DNA of 54,028 nucleotides from the IMG/VR virus record IMGVR_UViG_3300017605_000242, positions 1 through 54,028 of that record, one strand, 5' to 3'. Every line of letters starts with the position of its first letter. Within the stretch, counting starts at the first letter, position 1. The stretch comes from a virus. The position numbers and the translations under genes are program-made. The notes beneath the pieces were generated by a model. The model worked only from the letters and a program-made list of their open reading frames with translations. It was not told the origin of the DNA and searched no databases. Of the stretch, positions 32,625 to 41,062 are shown piece by piece.

Positions 32625-33101
32625 ATGTCTGAAGAGTCCTTTGATCTTGACCTGATCACACAGCCAGTCCGAAGGCCACGGAACCTGACGCTTCCGTTCC
32701 TGACCAACAGGCTTTACCGCGTCATCAAGTGGGCCACCACGTCAACTGATCCTGACCAGCAAACGGGACCAAAGGACTTGGAAGAGACTACTTCGCTCGA
32801 TGAAGCCAACATCGTTAGCTCAGAGCAAGTGGTTCGCCAGTTCGATTACAGCGAAGGCCAGATCGTTGAAGGCGAACGCCTTCATACGCCTGTGCTCGAT
32901 ATCGACGTTCCCGCGCTACTCGTGGATTCTTCCACGCCAGGCAAGCATCACCTGTATTTTGATGTTCCGATGACGTGGGGCCATTATCTTGAGCTTCTTG
33001 ACGTAATGGCCAAGGTGGGCATTCTTGAGCCTGGCTATGTCAGTGCTTCCCGTGCTCGTGGATTCACAGCCGTTCGTCTCCCGTGGATTCGTAAGGACTA
33101 A
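32625..33101 (+). CDS. Hypothetical protein, 158 aa
   Basis: Starts four bases after the previous stop. N-terminal ~90 residues are acidic and low in structure; the C-terminal half (DVPALLVDSSTPGKHHLYFD, YLELLDVMAKVGILEPGYVS) looks like a compact winged or alpha/beta domain. It immediately precedes the FtsK-like gene and may be its accessory protein. Confidence 0.6.
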   Translation: MSEESFDLDLITQPVRRPRNLTLPFLTNRLYRVIKWATTSTDPDQQTGPKDLEETTSLDEANIVSSEQVVRQFDYSEGQIVEGERLHTPVLDIDVPALLVDSSTPGKHHLYFDVPMTWGHYLELLDVMAKVGILEPGYVSASRARGFTAVRLPWIRKD

Positions 33102-33105
33102 GCCA

Positions 33106-34947
33106 ATGGGCCATGCCATTCTGATTATCATAGGGCTAGGCATAGCCGTCTTTGCGTTCCTGTTCCTACGCAACATAGCACATCACAAGATGTTCAGGCG
33201 TGGTTGGGCAATCTTCATCTGGCGTTTCATGTCTGGCGCTCACTGGGATGGCAATCCGCAAACTGACGCTGGCTGGAAGCGTAAGGGCACCAAGGCACTG
33301 ACCAAGACCGGATACGCGCCGAAGTATTACTTCTGGCCGCGCTGGAAGCGCGCTCTACTCCGATGCACGATGGTGCTTTGCCCGCCACCTGCCCTGGCCG
33401 GATTCTTCTTGGATTCAGCTCTTACCGTCAGCGCTCTGTCAGTAGCCTTCTCTGGTGGTATTGTGTGGTTCGGATTCAAGATGGTTGCCCGCATCCACAG
33501 GCGTTCTGTGGCTCGTGACTGGCTTCAGCCGCTACATGCCCGAATCGCACCTTTGGCAGGTGTGCCACTGAGCGTGGCACCTTCAAGCTGGCTCAGCCTC
33601 ACCAAGGAACGGGATAGGGCTGTTCTTGAGCTACCTGAATCCTTCAATGATTCAGAGCCAGCGCGTGAGCGCTTGCTTGCCCGTGCCTCAGAAGCTCTTG
33701 GCATGGAAGAGCCAGACTTTACGTGGATGCTCGAAGGCAAACATCAGCGCTTGATGCTCGAAGCGTCAGCGCCGCCACCTAACCTGGTCAATCTTGGCCA
33801 TGTGTGGCGCTACGTCAAGGAATCAGAGCCAGACGCGCTGATTATGGGATTGGGCAAGAAGGCTCTTCCTGTTGACATCAGCCTTCACCTTGATTCACCG
33901 CATGTTGGCGCTTCCTTCGGTGCTGGTGGCGGTAAATCCACACTGGCTCGATTCGTGGCCGCTCAAGCCCTGTATAAGGGCTCAATCGTCATATTCCTTG
34001 ACATCAAGCGAATCAGCCACACGTGGGCCAGGGGTTTGCCCAACGTTATTTACGCTGACACACCTGAGCTGATTCACGAAGCTTTGGTGTGGCTTGGCAC
34101 TGAGCTTGACAGACGTAACGAAGTCGCGCTTGTCAGCGCTGACGTAGAAGGCGAAGTTACAGAGGCAAACGTTGGCGCTCGAATCGTCATCGTGGCTGAA
34201 GAGCTGAACCTTACAGCCAACAGGCTGAAGTCTTATTGGCTCAATGAGCTGAACGGAACTGGCCAGTCACCAGCCATCGTGTGCCTTCAGGACGTGGCTT
34301 TTGCTGGCCGTCAGGTTCTCATGAACATCTTCTTCATCGGCCAGATGTTGACCGCTCGTGCCGTTGGCGGTAACAACGCTGGTGGTGAGGCACGAGAGAA
34401 CATAGGCGTTCGGATGCTGGCCAGGTACACCAAGAAGAATTGGCAAATGCTGGTGCCTGAGCATCCTATGCCACTGGTCAGTGACGTAATCGGCCGTATT
34501 CAGGTGGTGGCTTCTGGCAAGGTGCGTGAGTGCCAGGTGCCTATCATCCGTGGCCAGGAAGCTAAGGATATGGCGACTTCAGGTACGATCGCCAAGCTTC
34601 CTAACACTGTTCCCACAATCCTTCTAAATCCTTACGCCAGTCTCAGGCCAGGTCTGGCTAAGCCTAGGACAGACCAGGATAATGACACAATTCCTACCGC
34701 TGAAGTAGAGATTGTCCCTGAGACGCCAGAGCTTGTCACAGGTGATGTCTCAGTTATGCCGTCCCTGACGCTGACCGAGATAATCGATCAGCATCTATTC
34801 CCGAACATCTCGCTTGCCGCGATCAGGAAGGCCAGGCAACGTGACCCCACGTTCCCGCAACCGCTACCTGAGCCGCGTGGGCTGAGCCATGTTTACGATC
34901 TTGGCCAGGTGGCTGAGTGGTATCAGATGAAGTACGGAGGTAAGTAA
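33106..34947 (+). CDS. FtsK/SpoIIIE/TraB-like membrane DNA translocase
   Basis: 613 residues from ATG 33106 (AAGGA upstream); longer in-frame starts overlap the previous gene. Membrane helices at about 3-20 and 95-123; Walker A GAGGGKSTLA at 272-281; Walker B-type RIVIVAEELN at about 359-368; a long ATPase domain; and a C-terminal DNA-binding region (TEIIDQHLFPNISLAAIRKA). This is the architecture of Streptomyces plasmid transfer ATPases and related FtsK proteins. In a phage it may move DNA or anchor replication at the membrane; the true role is unknown. Confidence 0.82.
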   Translation: MGHAILIIIGLGIAVFAFLFLRNIAHHKMFRRGWAIFIWRFMSGAHWDGNPQTDAGWKRKGTKALTKTGYAPKYYFWPRWKRALLRCTMVLCPPPALAGFFLDSALTVSALSVAFSGGIVWFGFKMVARIHRRSVARDWLQPLHARIAPLAGVPLSVAPSSWLSLTKERDRAVLELPESFNDSEPARERLLARASEALGMEEPDFTWMLEGKHQRLMLEASAPPPNLVNLGHVWRYVKESEPDALIMGLGKKALPVDISLHLDSPHVGASFGAGGGKSTLARFVAAQALYKGSIVIFLDIKRISHTWARGLPNVIYADTPELIHEALVWLGTELDRRNEVALVSADVEGEVTEANVGARIVIVAEELNLTANRLKSYWLNELNGTGQSPAIVCLQDVAFAGRQVLMNIFFIGQMLTARAVGGNNAGGEARENIGVRMLARYTKKNWQMLVPEHPMPLVSDVIGRIQVVASGKVRECQVPIIRGQEAKDMATSGTIAKLPNTVPTILLNPYASLRPGLAKPRTDQDNDTIPTAEVEIVPETPELVTGDVSVMPSLTLTEIIDQHLFPNISLAAIRKARQRDPTFPQPLPEPRGLSHVYDLGQVAEWYQMKYGGK

Positions 34948-35475
34948 GTGTTCTTCTACCTAGGCATAGGCATATCGCCTATCGTGCTGATCGTGCTTGG
35001 CGTGGTCTTCATCCTGAGCCTTCACATTCAAGCCGCCGCTGTGCTCAGCACACTGGTAACGATCGCCATCATCCTTGGCGCTACCAGCGTGGTAACAGCC
35101 GCGATCATCTGTTATACCCACTACAAGATGAGCCCTAGCCGCGCTGTGAAGGCCGCTAGGCCAGCCGTGGCCTTCGCTGAAGGCGTGGCTCAGATCAGCG
35201 CTGAAGAGCGCGCACAGGCCGTCATGAACGCCGCTAGGGCTATGGGCTTCGAGCTTGACCCGTGGCAAGAGAAGGTCTTGGCCGCAGCCTACGCAACAGA
35301 CCAGCCGCTAGGGCTTCCGCTGTATCAGCGTCAGCCAGCGCCAGCCTGGCGCATCGAGCCAGTAGAGCTGACGCAAGAAGAGCGCATCGAAGCCGCCGCG
35401 CGATACATGGCCAAGCGCTACGGTGAAGCCGCTTCGCTCAGCGAACTTGAGCACGGAGGTACTGAGCATGAGTGA
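34948..35475 (+). CDS. Two-helix membrane protein, 175 aa
   Basis: GTG start directly abutting the FtsK-like stop. Two hydrophobic helices (about 6-28 and 32-55) and a cytoplasmic helical tail (SAEERAQAVMNAARAMGFEL...). Its coupling to the translocase gene recalls the Spd-type spread proteins beside Tra in Streptomyces plasmids, but I see no specific motif. Overlaps the polymerase start by eight bases. Confidence 0.6.
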   Translation: MFFYLGIGISPIVLIVLGVVFILSLHIQAAAVLSTLVTIAIILGATSVVTAAIICYTHYKMSPSRAVKAARPAVAFAEGVAQISAEERAQAVMNAARAMGFELDPWQEKVLAAAYATDQPLGLPLYQRQPAPAWRIEPVELTQEERIEAAARYMAKRYGEAASLSELEHGGTEHE

Positions 35476-37213
35476 GCCGATAGGCTTCGATCTTGAAACA
35501 GCCGACGCTTCACAGCTCTTCGCCATGCGCGAAGGCTTCATTAAGCTGGCTGGCTTCACAGCTTCACCTGGCGTTGGCTACACGGCTGATATGCAAGAGC
35601 TGATTCAGCTTCTTAACGCCGCTCCATACGTCTACGGTCACGGCATCTTCACCTTTGACCTTCTGGCGCTGGCCTACGGCCACGCTAGCCCGCAATGGTG
35701 GGATGAGATCACTAAGAAGGCGATTGACACAGAACTACTCGATCGCCTTGATTACCCGCCTATGGCTCGTGACACTGGCGGAAGCATCGATAGATACGAT
35801 CTTGATCACGTGGCTGAGCGCCGTGGGGTTGCCGGTAAGACTGGCTCTATCGCTGAGATAGCGAAGAAACACGGTGGCTTCGCCAACATCCCGATTGACG
35901 ATGCTGAATATCGTGAATACCTGGCAGGTGATGTAAACGCTATCCGTGGCATCATCGGTCAACTGCCATTCAAGGGCAACGCCTACGCCAGGCGTGAGCA
36001 CACCATAGCCGGATTGAATGGCCGTATGACGCTGAACGGATTCCGCGTTGATGTTCCGCTACTTGAAGAGCGTATTTCACAAGGCGAAGAGAACAAGCGT
36101 CTAGCCATCAGGATTCTGGCGGAAGACTTCGATCTTCCGCTAGGCCGCTTCAACTGGTCAGGCAAAGGCAATGACAAGGTAGAGACGTGGGAAGAGTTCG
36201 ATTCACCGCTATCTACGCTCGAAGGCCGTAAGTGGCTGATTGAAGTGTGGCGCGCGTTCAACGTCGTTAACCCTCCGATCACCGATGGCGGAAGGCTGAG
36301 CACGAAGGCCGCTGACCTTCGGCCAATCGCTGACTCTGGTCTTGTGCATCCTGATCTTCGGTACATCCTGAACCTGATGATCGAGATCACGACAACCCGC
36401 ACCATTTACCAGACCATTGCTGACCACATGGTTGATGGCCGCGTTCATCCGCTGATCGTGATGCGCCAGGCTTCAGGCCGATCGAGCGTCACAAGCCCTG
36501 GCCTGACGGTTATGGGCAAGCGTGGTGGTAGGCATCGTGAGCGTGACGTTCTTCTTCCTGAACCTGGCCAGGTTCTTATCAGCGCTGACCTGAATCAGGT
36601 AGACATGCGCGGTGTTGCTGGCCACGCACAAGACCAGAACTACATCAGGCTCTTCGAGCCAGGGAAGGACGTTCACACAGAGCACGCCGTGATGATCTTC
36701 GGTGATGCTCAGTTCCGTGGAGAAGCCAAGGCCATTGGCCACGGTGCCAACTACGGCCAGTCAGCCAAGACGCTGATTGACAAGGGCCACAATCCTGAAC
36801 GAGTTCACGCCTTCTTCCAGCGCCGAAGCGAAGAGTTCCCGCGTCTGATGGAGTGGACAGACGAAGTTAGGGAACAGGCCAAGGCTGGCCAGTTCCTTGA
36901 AACAGGCTTCGGCCGTTACATGCGGGCCGATCCTAGGCGTTACTACACACAGGCACCTGCCTTGATGGGCCAGGGCACAGCCGCAGAGATTCTGAAGGAA
37001 TGCGAGCTTAGGCTTATGCGGGCCGCACCTGAGTTCAGGGACTACCTGAAGCTCACGGTTCATGATGAGCTGTTGGCCAGTGTTCCCGTGGAACACGTGA
37101 AGGACGCTCAGCGCGAACTACGCCGCGCGATGACGTGGGAATGGCGCGGAGTGCCGATCTTGTGTGACGTGTCAGAGCCAGGTGAGAATTGGGGCCAGGT
37201 GAGTGCAAAATGA
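35468..37213 (+). CDS. DNA polymerase I family (PolA-type) with 3'-5' exonuclease
   Basis: 581 residues. N-terminal exonuclease: FDLET (D8, E10), GHGIFTFD (D64), YLAGD (D155). Polymerase motif A ISADLNQVDMR (D374), motif B RGEAKAIGHGANYGQ (K421, Y429), motif C VHDELLASVP (D533). No 5'-3' nuclease domain. ATG 35468 lies in an eight-base overlap with the upstream gene. The main replicative polymerase of the phage. Confidence 0.92.
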   Translation: MSEPIGFDLETADASQLFAMREGFIKLAGFTASPGVGYTADMQELIQLLNAAPYVYGHGIFTFDLLALAYGHASPQWWDEITKKAIDTELLDRLDYPPMARDTGGSIDRYDLDHVAERRGVAGKTGSIAEIAKKHGGFANIPIDDAEYREYLAGDVNAIRGIIGQLPFKGNAYARREHTIAGLNGRMTLNGFRVDVPLLEERISQGEENKRLAIRILAEDFDLPLGRFNWSGKGNDKVETWEEFDSPLSTLEGRKWLIEVWRAFNVVNPPITDGGRLSTKAADLRPIADSGLVHPDLRYILNLMIEITTTRTIYQTIADHMVDGRVHPLIVMRQASGRSSVTSPGLTVMGKRGGRHRERDVLLPEPGQVLISADLNQVDMRGVAGHAQDQNYIRLFEPGKDVHTEHAVMIFGDAQFRGEAKAIGHGANYGQSAKTLIDKGHNPERVHAFFQRRSEEFPRLMEWTDEVREQAKAGQFLETGFGRYMRADPRRYYTQAPALMGQGTAAEILKECELRLMRAAPEFRDYLKLTVHDELLASVPVEHVKDAQRELRRAMTWEWRGVPILCDVSEPGENWGQVSAK

Positions 37214-37785
37214 GCAGCTATGAAAACCGTGAATCGTGGCTTGCCGCCGCTGTGGAAGAGCTACGGCCATGGTTTAAAGAGATCAATGTAAATCTTCCTG
37301 ACGCCATCAGGGTAGCGTGTGGATGGAGTAAGCGAAGCGGTAAGGGTATTGGCTGGTGCTGGAAGTCAAAGGCCAGCCGTGACGGTACGTCAGAGATTCT
37401 TGTCTCACCTGAGCTTGAAGACCCTATTGCCGTGCTCGAAGTGCTCGTTCACGAGCTTATTCACGCCAGCGACGATGGCGAATCAGAGCACAAAGGCGAA
37501 TTCAAGGTTCGTGCTCTGGCCATGGGTCTTGAAGGCAAGATGACCGCTACCCGCGCTGGCACTGTGCTAAGGGCCAGGCTAGCCGACTTGAAGGATAGGC
37601 TAGGGCCGTATCCTCACGCGAAGATCAATCCTGCTATGGCCGCGATCAAACCGCAGACAACCAGGATGCTCAAGCTCACGTGTCCCGATGACGGATACAC
37701 GGTGAGAACAACTCAGAAGTGGATAGACGTAGGTCTTCCCGCTTGTCCCTGTGGGGCACAGATGGAACTGGCAACCGCGCCGTAA
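37210..37785 (+). CDS. SprT-like zinc metalloprotease
   Basis: 191 residues. HELIHASDDGESEHKGEF gives the H81-E82-x2-H85 active site and H94; the C-terminal CPDDGYTVRT...CPCG is a zinc ribbon, as in SprT/Spartan-type proteins. Spartan proteases clear DNA-protein cross-links, so a role in phage replication is plausible. ATGA overlap with the polymerase. Confidence 0.82.
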   Translation: MSSYENRESWLAAAVEELRPWFKEINVNLPDAIRVACGWSKRSGKGIGWCWKSKASRDGTSEILVSPELEDPIAVLEVLVHELIHASDDGESEHKGEFKVRALAMGLEGKMTATRAGTVLRARLADLKDRLGPYPHAKINPAMAAIKPQTTRMLKLTCPDDGYTVRTTQKWIDVGLPACPCGAQMELATAP

Positions 37786-37801
37786 GAAGGGAACTGTAAT
37801 C

Positions 37802-38212
37802 ATGTTCAAAGAGCTAGCCGTAGACATCACCGTTCTGTCTGACCGCAACGCCACCGTTGCTCAGGCTGAGATGCTGAGTCTGTGTGACGCTCAGGTTATG
37901 CCCGAAGCCGTGGCCACGGCCACAGGATCGAGCAAGCGTGAGCCTGGCGATATCTACAACGAAGGTATCGCTGTGAAGCTGGCTGTTGCCCGCGCTCTGA
38001 CCAAGCTGAGCCGTCAGCTCACGTCAGAGGCTCGTGACATGGTGGCCAAGGCTGAGGCTGAGGCTGAAGAGCGTAGGGCCAGGCTGGCAGAGCGCCAGAT
38101 GGCTGAGGCACTAGCGGCCGATCCCTTCGCCAACCTGGCCAGCTACCTTCGTCAGTGGCTTGGCCTTCCTGACACCATGCCCATTGAGATCATCGATCTT
38201 GACGCGCTCTGA
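37802..38212 (+). CDS. Hypothetical protein with helical middle, 136 aa
   Basis: ATG 37802 behind GAAGGGAAC; an in-frame start at 37751 overlaps the metalloprotease. Residues 75-105 (EARDMVAKAEAEAEERRARL) are a strong coiled coil; the C-terminus (LRQWLGLPDTMPIEIIDLDA) looks like a peptide-docking tail. Unknown function. Confidence 0.65.
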   Translation: MFKELAVDITVLSDRNATVAQAEMLSLCDAQVMPEAVATATGSSKREPGDIYNEGIAVKLAVARALTKLSRQLTSEARDMVAKAEAEAEERRARLAERQMAEALAADPFANLASYLRQWLGLPDTMPIEIIDLDAL

Positions 38213-38301
38213 TGGCCAACATCCTGAACGGCAAGTGTACTTGCCCTGAGTTCTGGCGTGGCCAGCGGGAACGGCCAAGGTGCGTGGTTCACGATCGTTA
38301 G
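38212..38301 (+). CDS. Tiny cysteine-containing protein, 29 aa
   Basis: ATG overlapping the previous stop by one base (TGATG). Product MANILNGKCTCPEFWRGQRE RPRCVVHDR holds C-x-C plus C...H, a possible zinc site. Overlaps the next gene heavily, so confidence is limited. Confidence 0.4.
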   Translation: MANILNGKCTCPEFWRGQRERPRCVVHDR

Positions 38302-38662
38302 GCTTCTGGTAGATGATGAGTTCAGACGTGTTGTTAAATCAATGCGTCTGGCTCACATCCCTGATGACACGATAGCTACCGCGCTGGGTATCAGCGCACA
38401 GACTTTGAAGCGTTACTTCGGAAGGTGGTTCCTGATGGAAGGCAAGCAAGTGCCGTTGAAGATTAACGGCGTGGTGGTGGGAACAGCCACCGTCAAGGAA
38501 GAGACGAACGATCATATAATCGTTCAGTGCCGTATCACTGTGCCTATGCCAGTGCGCTACGCGCTTCCGCCTGGCTCTTCCTTCAGCTTCCAGCTTCCCG
38601 GTATCGAAGGCGTAGACCTTGACCTAGAAAGGTGGGAACATGAAGGCGGGGCAACCCGCTAA
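38258..38662 (+). CDS. Helix-turn-helix protein, up to 134 aa
   Basis: Residues about 25-55 (VKSMRLAHIPDDTIATALGI then SAQTLKRYFG) form a clear helix-turn-helix; the second half (VPLKINGVVVGTATVKEETN) is a beta domain. GTG 38258 gives the longest frame; ATG 38341 (MRLAHIPDD) is another possible start that keeps the helix-turn-helix. A small transcription regulator candidate within the early operon. Confidence 0.6.
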   Translation: MASGNGQGAWFTIVRLLVDDEFRRVVKSMRLAHIPDDTIATALGISAQTLKRYFGRWFLMEGKQVPLKINGVVVGTATVKEETNDHIIVQCRITVPMPVRYALPPGSSFSFQLPGIEGVDLDLERWEHEGGATR

Positions 38663-38754
38663 TGGTTACCATCGTCACAACCGTGATCTGGGTCTTCCTA
38701 GTCTTGGCGCTCTTGTGGGGCATCAAGAAGGCGTATCGGAGGATATTCAGATGA
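38662..38754 (+). CDS. One-helix membrane mini-protein, 30 aa
   Basis: ATG 38662 overlapping the previous TAA by one base. Hydrophobic helix (VTTVIWVFLVLALLWGI) followed by KKAYRRIFR. First of three consecutive overlapping membrane mini-proteins. Confidence 0.5.
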   Translation: MVTIVTTVIWVFLVLALLWGIKKAYRRIFR

Positions 38755-38861
38755 TCTTCATCGGACTACTTGAGTGGATCGCTATCCTGGCCGTCACCTA
38801 TGGCCTGTCTGGCGATTGGGTCAACACGTTCATGATCTGGCTGGCGGAAGAGCTGAGCTAA
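38751..38861 (+). CDS. One-helix membrane mini-protein, 36 aa
   Basis: ATGA overlap with the upstream gene; GGAGG ribosome site 38739-38743. Product MIFIGLLEWIAILAVTYGLS... with an acidic end (WLAEELS). Stop and next start share the A of TAATG. Confidence 0.55.
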   Translation: MIFIGLLEWIAILAVTYGLSGDWVNTFMIWLAEELS

Positions 38862-38980
38862 TGCCACTCGATCAAGCCTTGCTGTGGATCATGTATGGTG
38901 GCCTGTCTTGCATCGTGCTTCTTCTGATCGTGGCAGGCTACGAGCACTTCAACGGGCCGAAGGGTGGCCACCGTGGCTAG
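38861..38980 (+). CDS. One-helix membrane mini-protein, 39 aa
   Basis: Product MPLDQALLWIMYGGLSCIVL... carries one helix (LLWIMYGGLSCIVLLLIVAG) and a short basic tail. GGAAGAG ribosome site upstream. Third of the trio. Confidence 0.55.
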   Translation: MPLDQALLWIMYGGLSCIVLLLIVAGYEHFNGPKGGHRG

Positions 38981-39275
38981 ATCACAAACCATCTGGGTTG
39001 TTACCAACCCTAACAAGGTGGCCGCGTCAGGGCCGCTGGCTACCTTCACCGTGAAGCACGAGTGTGCATCGTGGCTCGATAGACACTTCACAGGTGGGCT
39101 GAGGCTGTGGCGCTGTGATGACAACCCTTCTGATTATGCCGAAGGTGCCACGGTCACAGAAGTAGATGTAGAAGCCTTCAGGGCTGAGATGCAAGCCAGG
39201 GAAGAGCGCGCGATAGCGCGTGAAGACAGATGGCGTGACCTGTGGGCACCAAAGCCTGATCCGTTCGGAGCGTAG
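38973..39275 (+). CDS. Hypothetical protein, 100 aa
   Basis: GTG 38973, eight bases after GAAGGG, is preferred over GTG 38964. Product MARSQTIWVVTNPNKVAASG... is a compact alpha/beta start with a long charged helix at the end (EAFRAEMQAREERAIARED). Unknown. Confidence 0.6.
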   Translation: MARSQTIWVVTNPNKVAASGPLATFTVKHECASWLDRHFTGGLRLWRCDDNPSDYAEGATVTEVDVEAFRAEMQAREERAIAREDRWRDLWAPKPDPFGA

Positions 39276-39278
39276 ATC

Positions 39279-39668
39279 ATGTGGGACGTGAGCCGCGTAG
39301 CTGACGAAGACCTAGAAGCCGTGCTAGGTGGCTTCTACGGTTACCAGTCGCCATTTGCTGAGTGGACGCCACGAAGCACGGGAAGTAACAGCGCGACTGA
39401 GTATCAGCTAGCCATAGCCAGTGACGCTCACTACCAATGGCAGGCCGCGCGGAAGAACTTTGAATCAACTGGTGAGCGTGGCCAGCTTGACCTGATGTTG
39501 GCTTGTGTGACGATGGCTAATCCGCCATCGTCCAACCTGCCCATAGCGCCGCTCTACGATCCTGAGACTTACCAAGCCGCTGAGCCTGAGTCAGTAGGCT
39601 TCAGAATCATCATGTGGACAATCGTCATACTAACCCTGATTGTGGTGAGTCACATTGTATTCCCCTAG
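39279..39668 (+). CDS. C-terminally membrane-anchored protein, 129 aa
   Basis: Soluble helical N-terminal part (MWDVSRVADEDLEAVLGGFY...) and a single C-terminal membrane helix (IIMWTIVILTLIVVSHIVF) ending at the stop, i.e. a tail-anchored protein. Overlaps the ATPase gene by 14 bases. Confidence 0.65.
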   Translation: MWDVSRVADEDLEAVLGGFYGYQSPFAEWTPRSTGSNSATEYQLAIASDAHYQWQAARKNFESTGERGQLDLMLACVTMANPPSSNLPIAPLYDPETYQAAEPESVGFRIIMWTIVILTLIVVSHIVFP

Positions 39669-40476
39669 GCGATTCAAGCGCCGCGTAGGCAACATCGGCC
39701 GTAAGCTACCTGATCCCTTCGCTTCGCTGAGCCGTGAAGGGATTCACTTCAGGCGTGGCGCTGTGAGTATGATTGCGGGAACGCCTGGCTCATTCAAGAG
39801 CGTTCTAGCTCTTAACATGGTGGTGAAGTGGGCTGACCAAGGGATTAAGGTTCTCTACTTCAGCGCTGACGCTGATGAGTTCACGGTTGTACGCCGCTTC
39901 GCTGGCATCCTGACCAACGATGACGCACAGCGGGTAGAAGCACGCATGACGCGCCACGATACCGGAGACTACGAAGACCAGTTTTCCCGCCACCTGAGCG
40001 GAGTGGAATTCGAGTATGAAGGCTTCGATGAATTCAGCATCGTGGTTCAGCGCGTGAAGGCATTTGAAGCCGTTTACGGTGAGTTCCCTGACGTGCTGGT
40101 GATTGACAACCTGATTGACTTCGTATCCTCACCGATGGCGTGGGATGAGATGCAAATTCTCATCAAGGCTCTTGACGCCTTGTCCAAAGAGATCAAGTGT
40201 CACATCCTGATTCTTCACCACGCGAAGCTACCTGACCAGAATCCCAATGCGCGGAATCCAAGGCCGCTCGATCAGCCGCCAGGTGATCATGAGATTCAGG
40301 GTAAGGTGACACAGTTCCCGCGTCTGGTGCTGACGATGGCCGCTGACAGTCTTCATGCCAACCTGGCCTGTGTTAAGAACACTAACGGGCCGCAATACAG
40401 GAACGCCAGCCGAACCATACCGATCACGATCCTTCCGAGTATGCGTGTCATCGAGCCCTACCGCGCTGGCCGCTAG
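39655..40476 (+). CDS. RecA/DnaB-like ATPase (probable replicative helicase)
   Basis: 273 residues. Walker A AGTPGSFKSV at about 41-50; Walker B DVLVIDNLID near 141; ILILHHAKLPD and a final RLVLTMAADSLHANLACVKN stretch fit the RecA-fold of phage DnaB-type or AAA_25 proteins. No N-terminal DnaB domain. TTG 39655 is a poor start; GTG at 39763, just before the Walker A, is possible but would remove a strand. Confidence 0.78.
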   Translation: MYSPRRFKRRVGNIGRKLPDPFASLSREGIHFRRGAVSMIAGTPGSFKSVLALNMVVKWADQGIKVLYFSADADEFTVVRRFAGILTNDDAQRVEARMTRHDTGDYEDQFSRHLSGVEFEYEGFDEFSIVVQRVKAFEAVYGEFPDVLVIDNLIDFVSSPMAWDEMQILIKALDALSKEIKCHILILHHAKLPDQNPNARNPRPLDQPPGDHEIQGKVTQFPRLVLTMAADSLHANLACVKNTNGPQYRNASRTIPITILPSMRVIEPYRAGR

Positions 40477-40493
40477 CTCGAAGACCTTCAGTT

Positions 40494-40829
40494 ATGCCAT
40501 ACGCAAAGGTGAACGGTGAGACATCGGCCAGGGAACGGCTGAGCCGTAAGCTACGAGACAACGCCTACAGAGCGCGCCAAGCTGGCGTCTACGTGGAGAC
40601 TGTCACGATAGCTCAGGCTGAAGCCGCTGGCTTGCTGGCTATGGATCGCTGTTACTACTGTAACTGTGATCTTACTGGCCGCATCTACGCTCTTGAGCAC
40701 AAGACGCCGCTGTGCCTAGGCGGGCCGCACATCCTGAGCAACCTGACCAAGGCTTGTGAAGAGTGCAACGAAGACAAGCACATTCAAGACGAACTTGAGT
40801 ATCTAGCCAGATTGGATCGTGTGTCATGA
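40494..40829 (+). CDS. HNH endonuclease, 111 aa
   Basis: CYYCNCDLTGRIYALEHKTP LCLGGPHILSNL...CEECNEDK: zinc C-x2-C pairs, H of the first strand, N of the helix and a final acidic/helical piece. A third HNH protein in the window, here inside the replication operon. Overlaps the next gene by four bases (ATGA). Confidence 0.82.
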   Translation: MPYAKVNGETSARERLSRKLRDNAYRARQAGVYVETVTIAQAEAAGLLAMDRCYYCNCDLTGRIYALEHKTPLCLGGPHILSNLTKACEECNEDKHIQDELEYLARLDRVS

Positions 40830-41062
40830 CCGCTTACGAGTTCCGTGGGTTCATCGTGAACCTGATCCTTGGTGGCCTGGCCTTCTCAGCCATTTACCTT
40901 CTGGCTGGTCATGCTGGCTTGCCTGTGTGGGGATGGGTCTTGATCGGTATCGGACTGGCCTTCATCTTCCCGTTGCCGCCAGCCGACTTCAAGCGCCGCC
41001 CTGTAGAAGACAGGAAGGTTCCGGTTCCCGACAATGAGAAGGGCATGGTTAAGAGTTCATGA
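40826..41062 (+). CDS. Two-helix membrane protein, 78 aa
   Basis: Helices at about 8-28 and 33-50 and a polar tail (RRPVEDRKVPVPDNEKGMVK). ATGA overlaps on both sides. Function unknown. Confidence 0.6.
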   Translation: MTAYEFRGFIVNLILGGLAFSAIYLLAGHAGLPVWGWVLIGIGLAFIFPLPPADFKRRPVEDRKVPVPDNEKGMVKSS

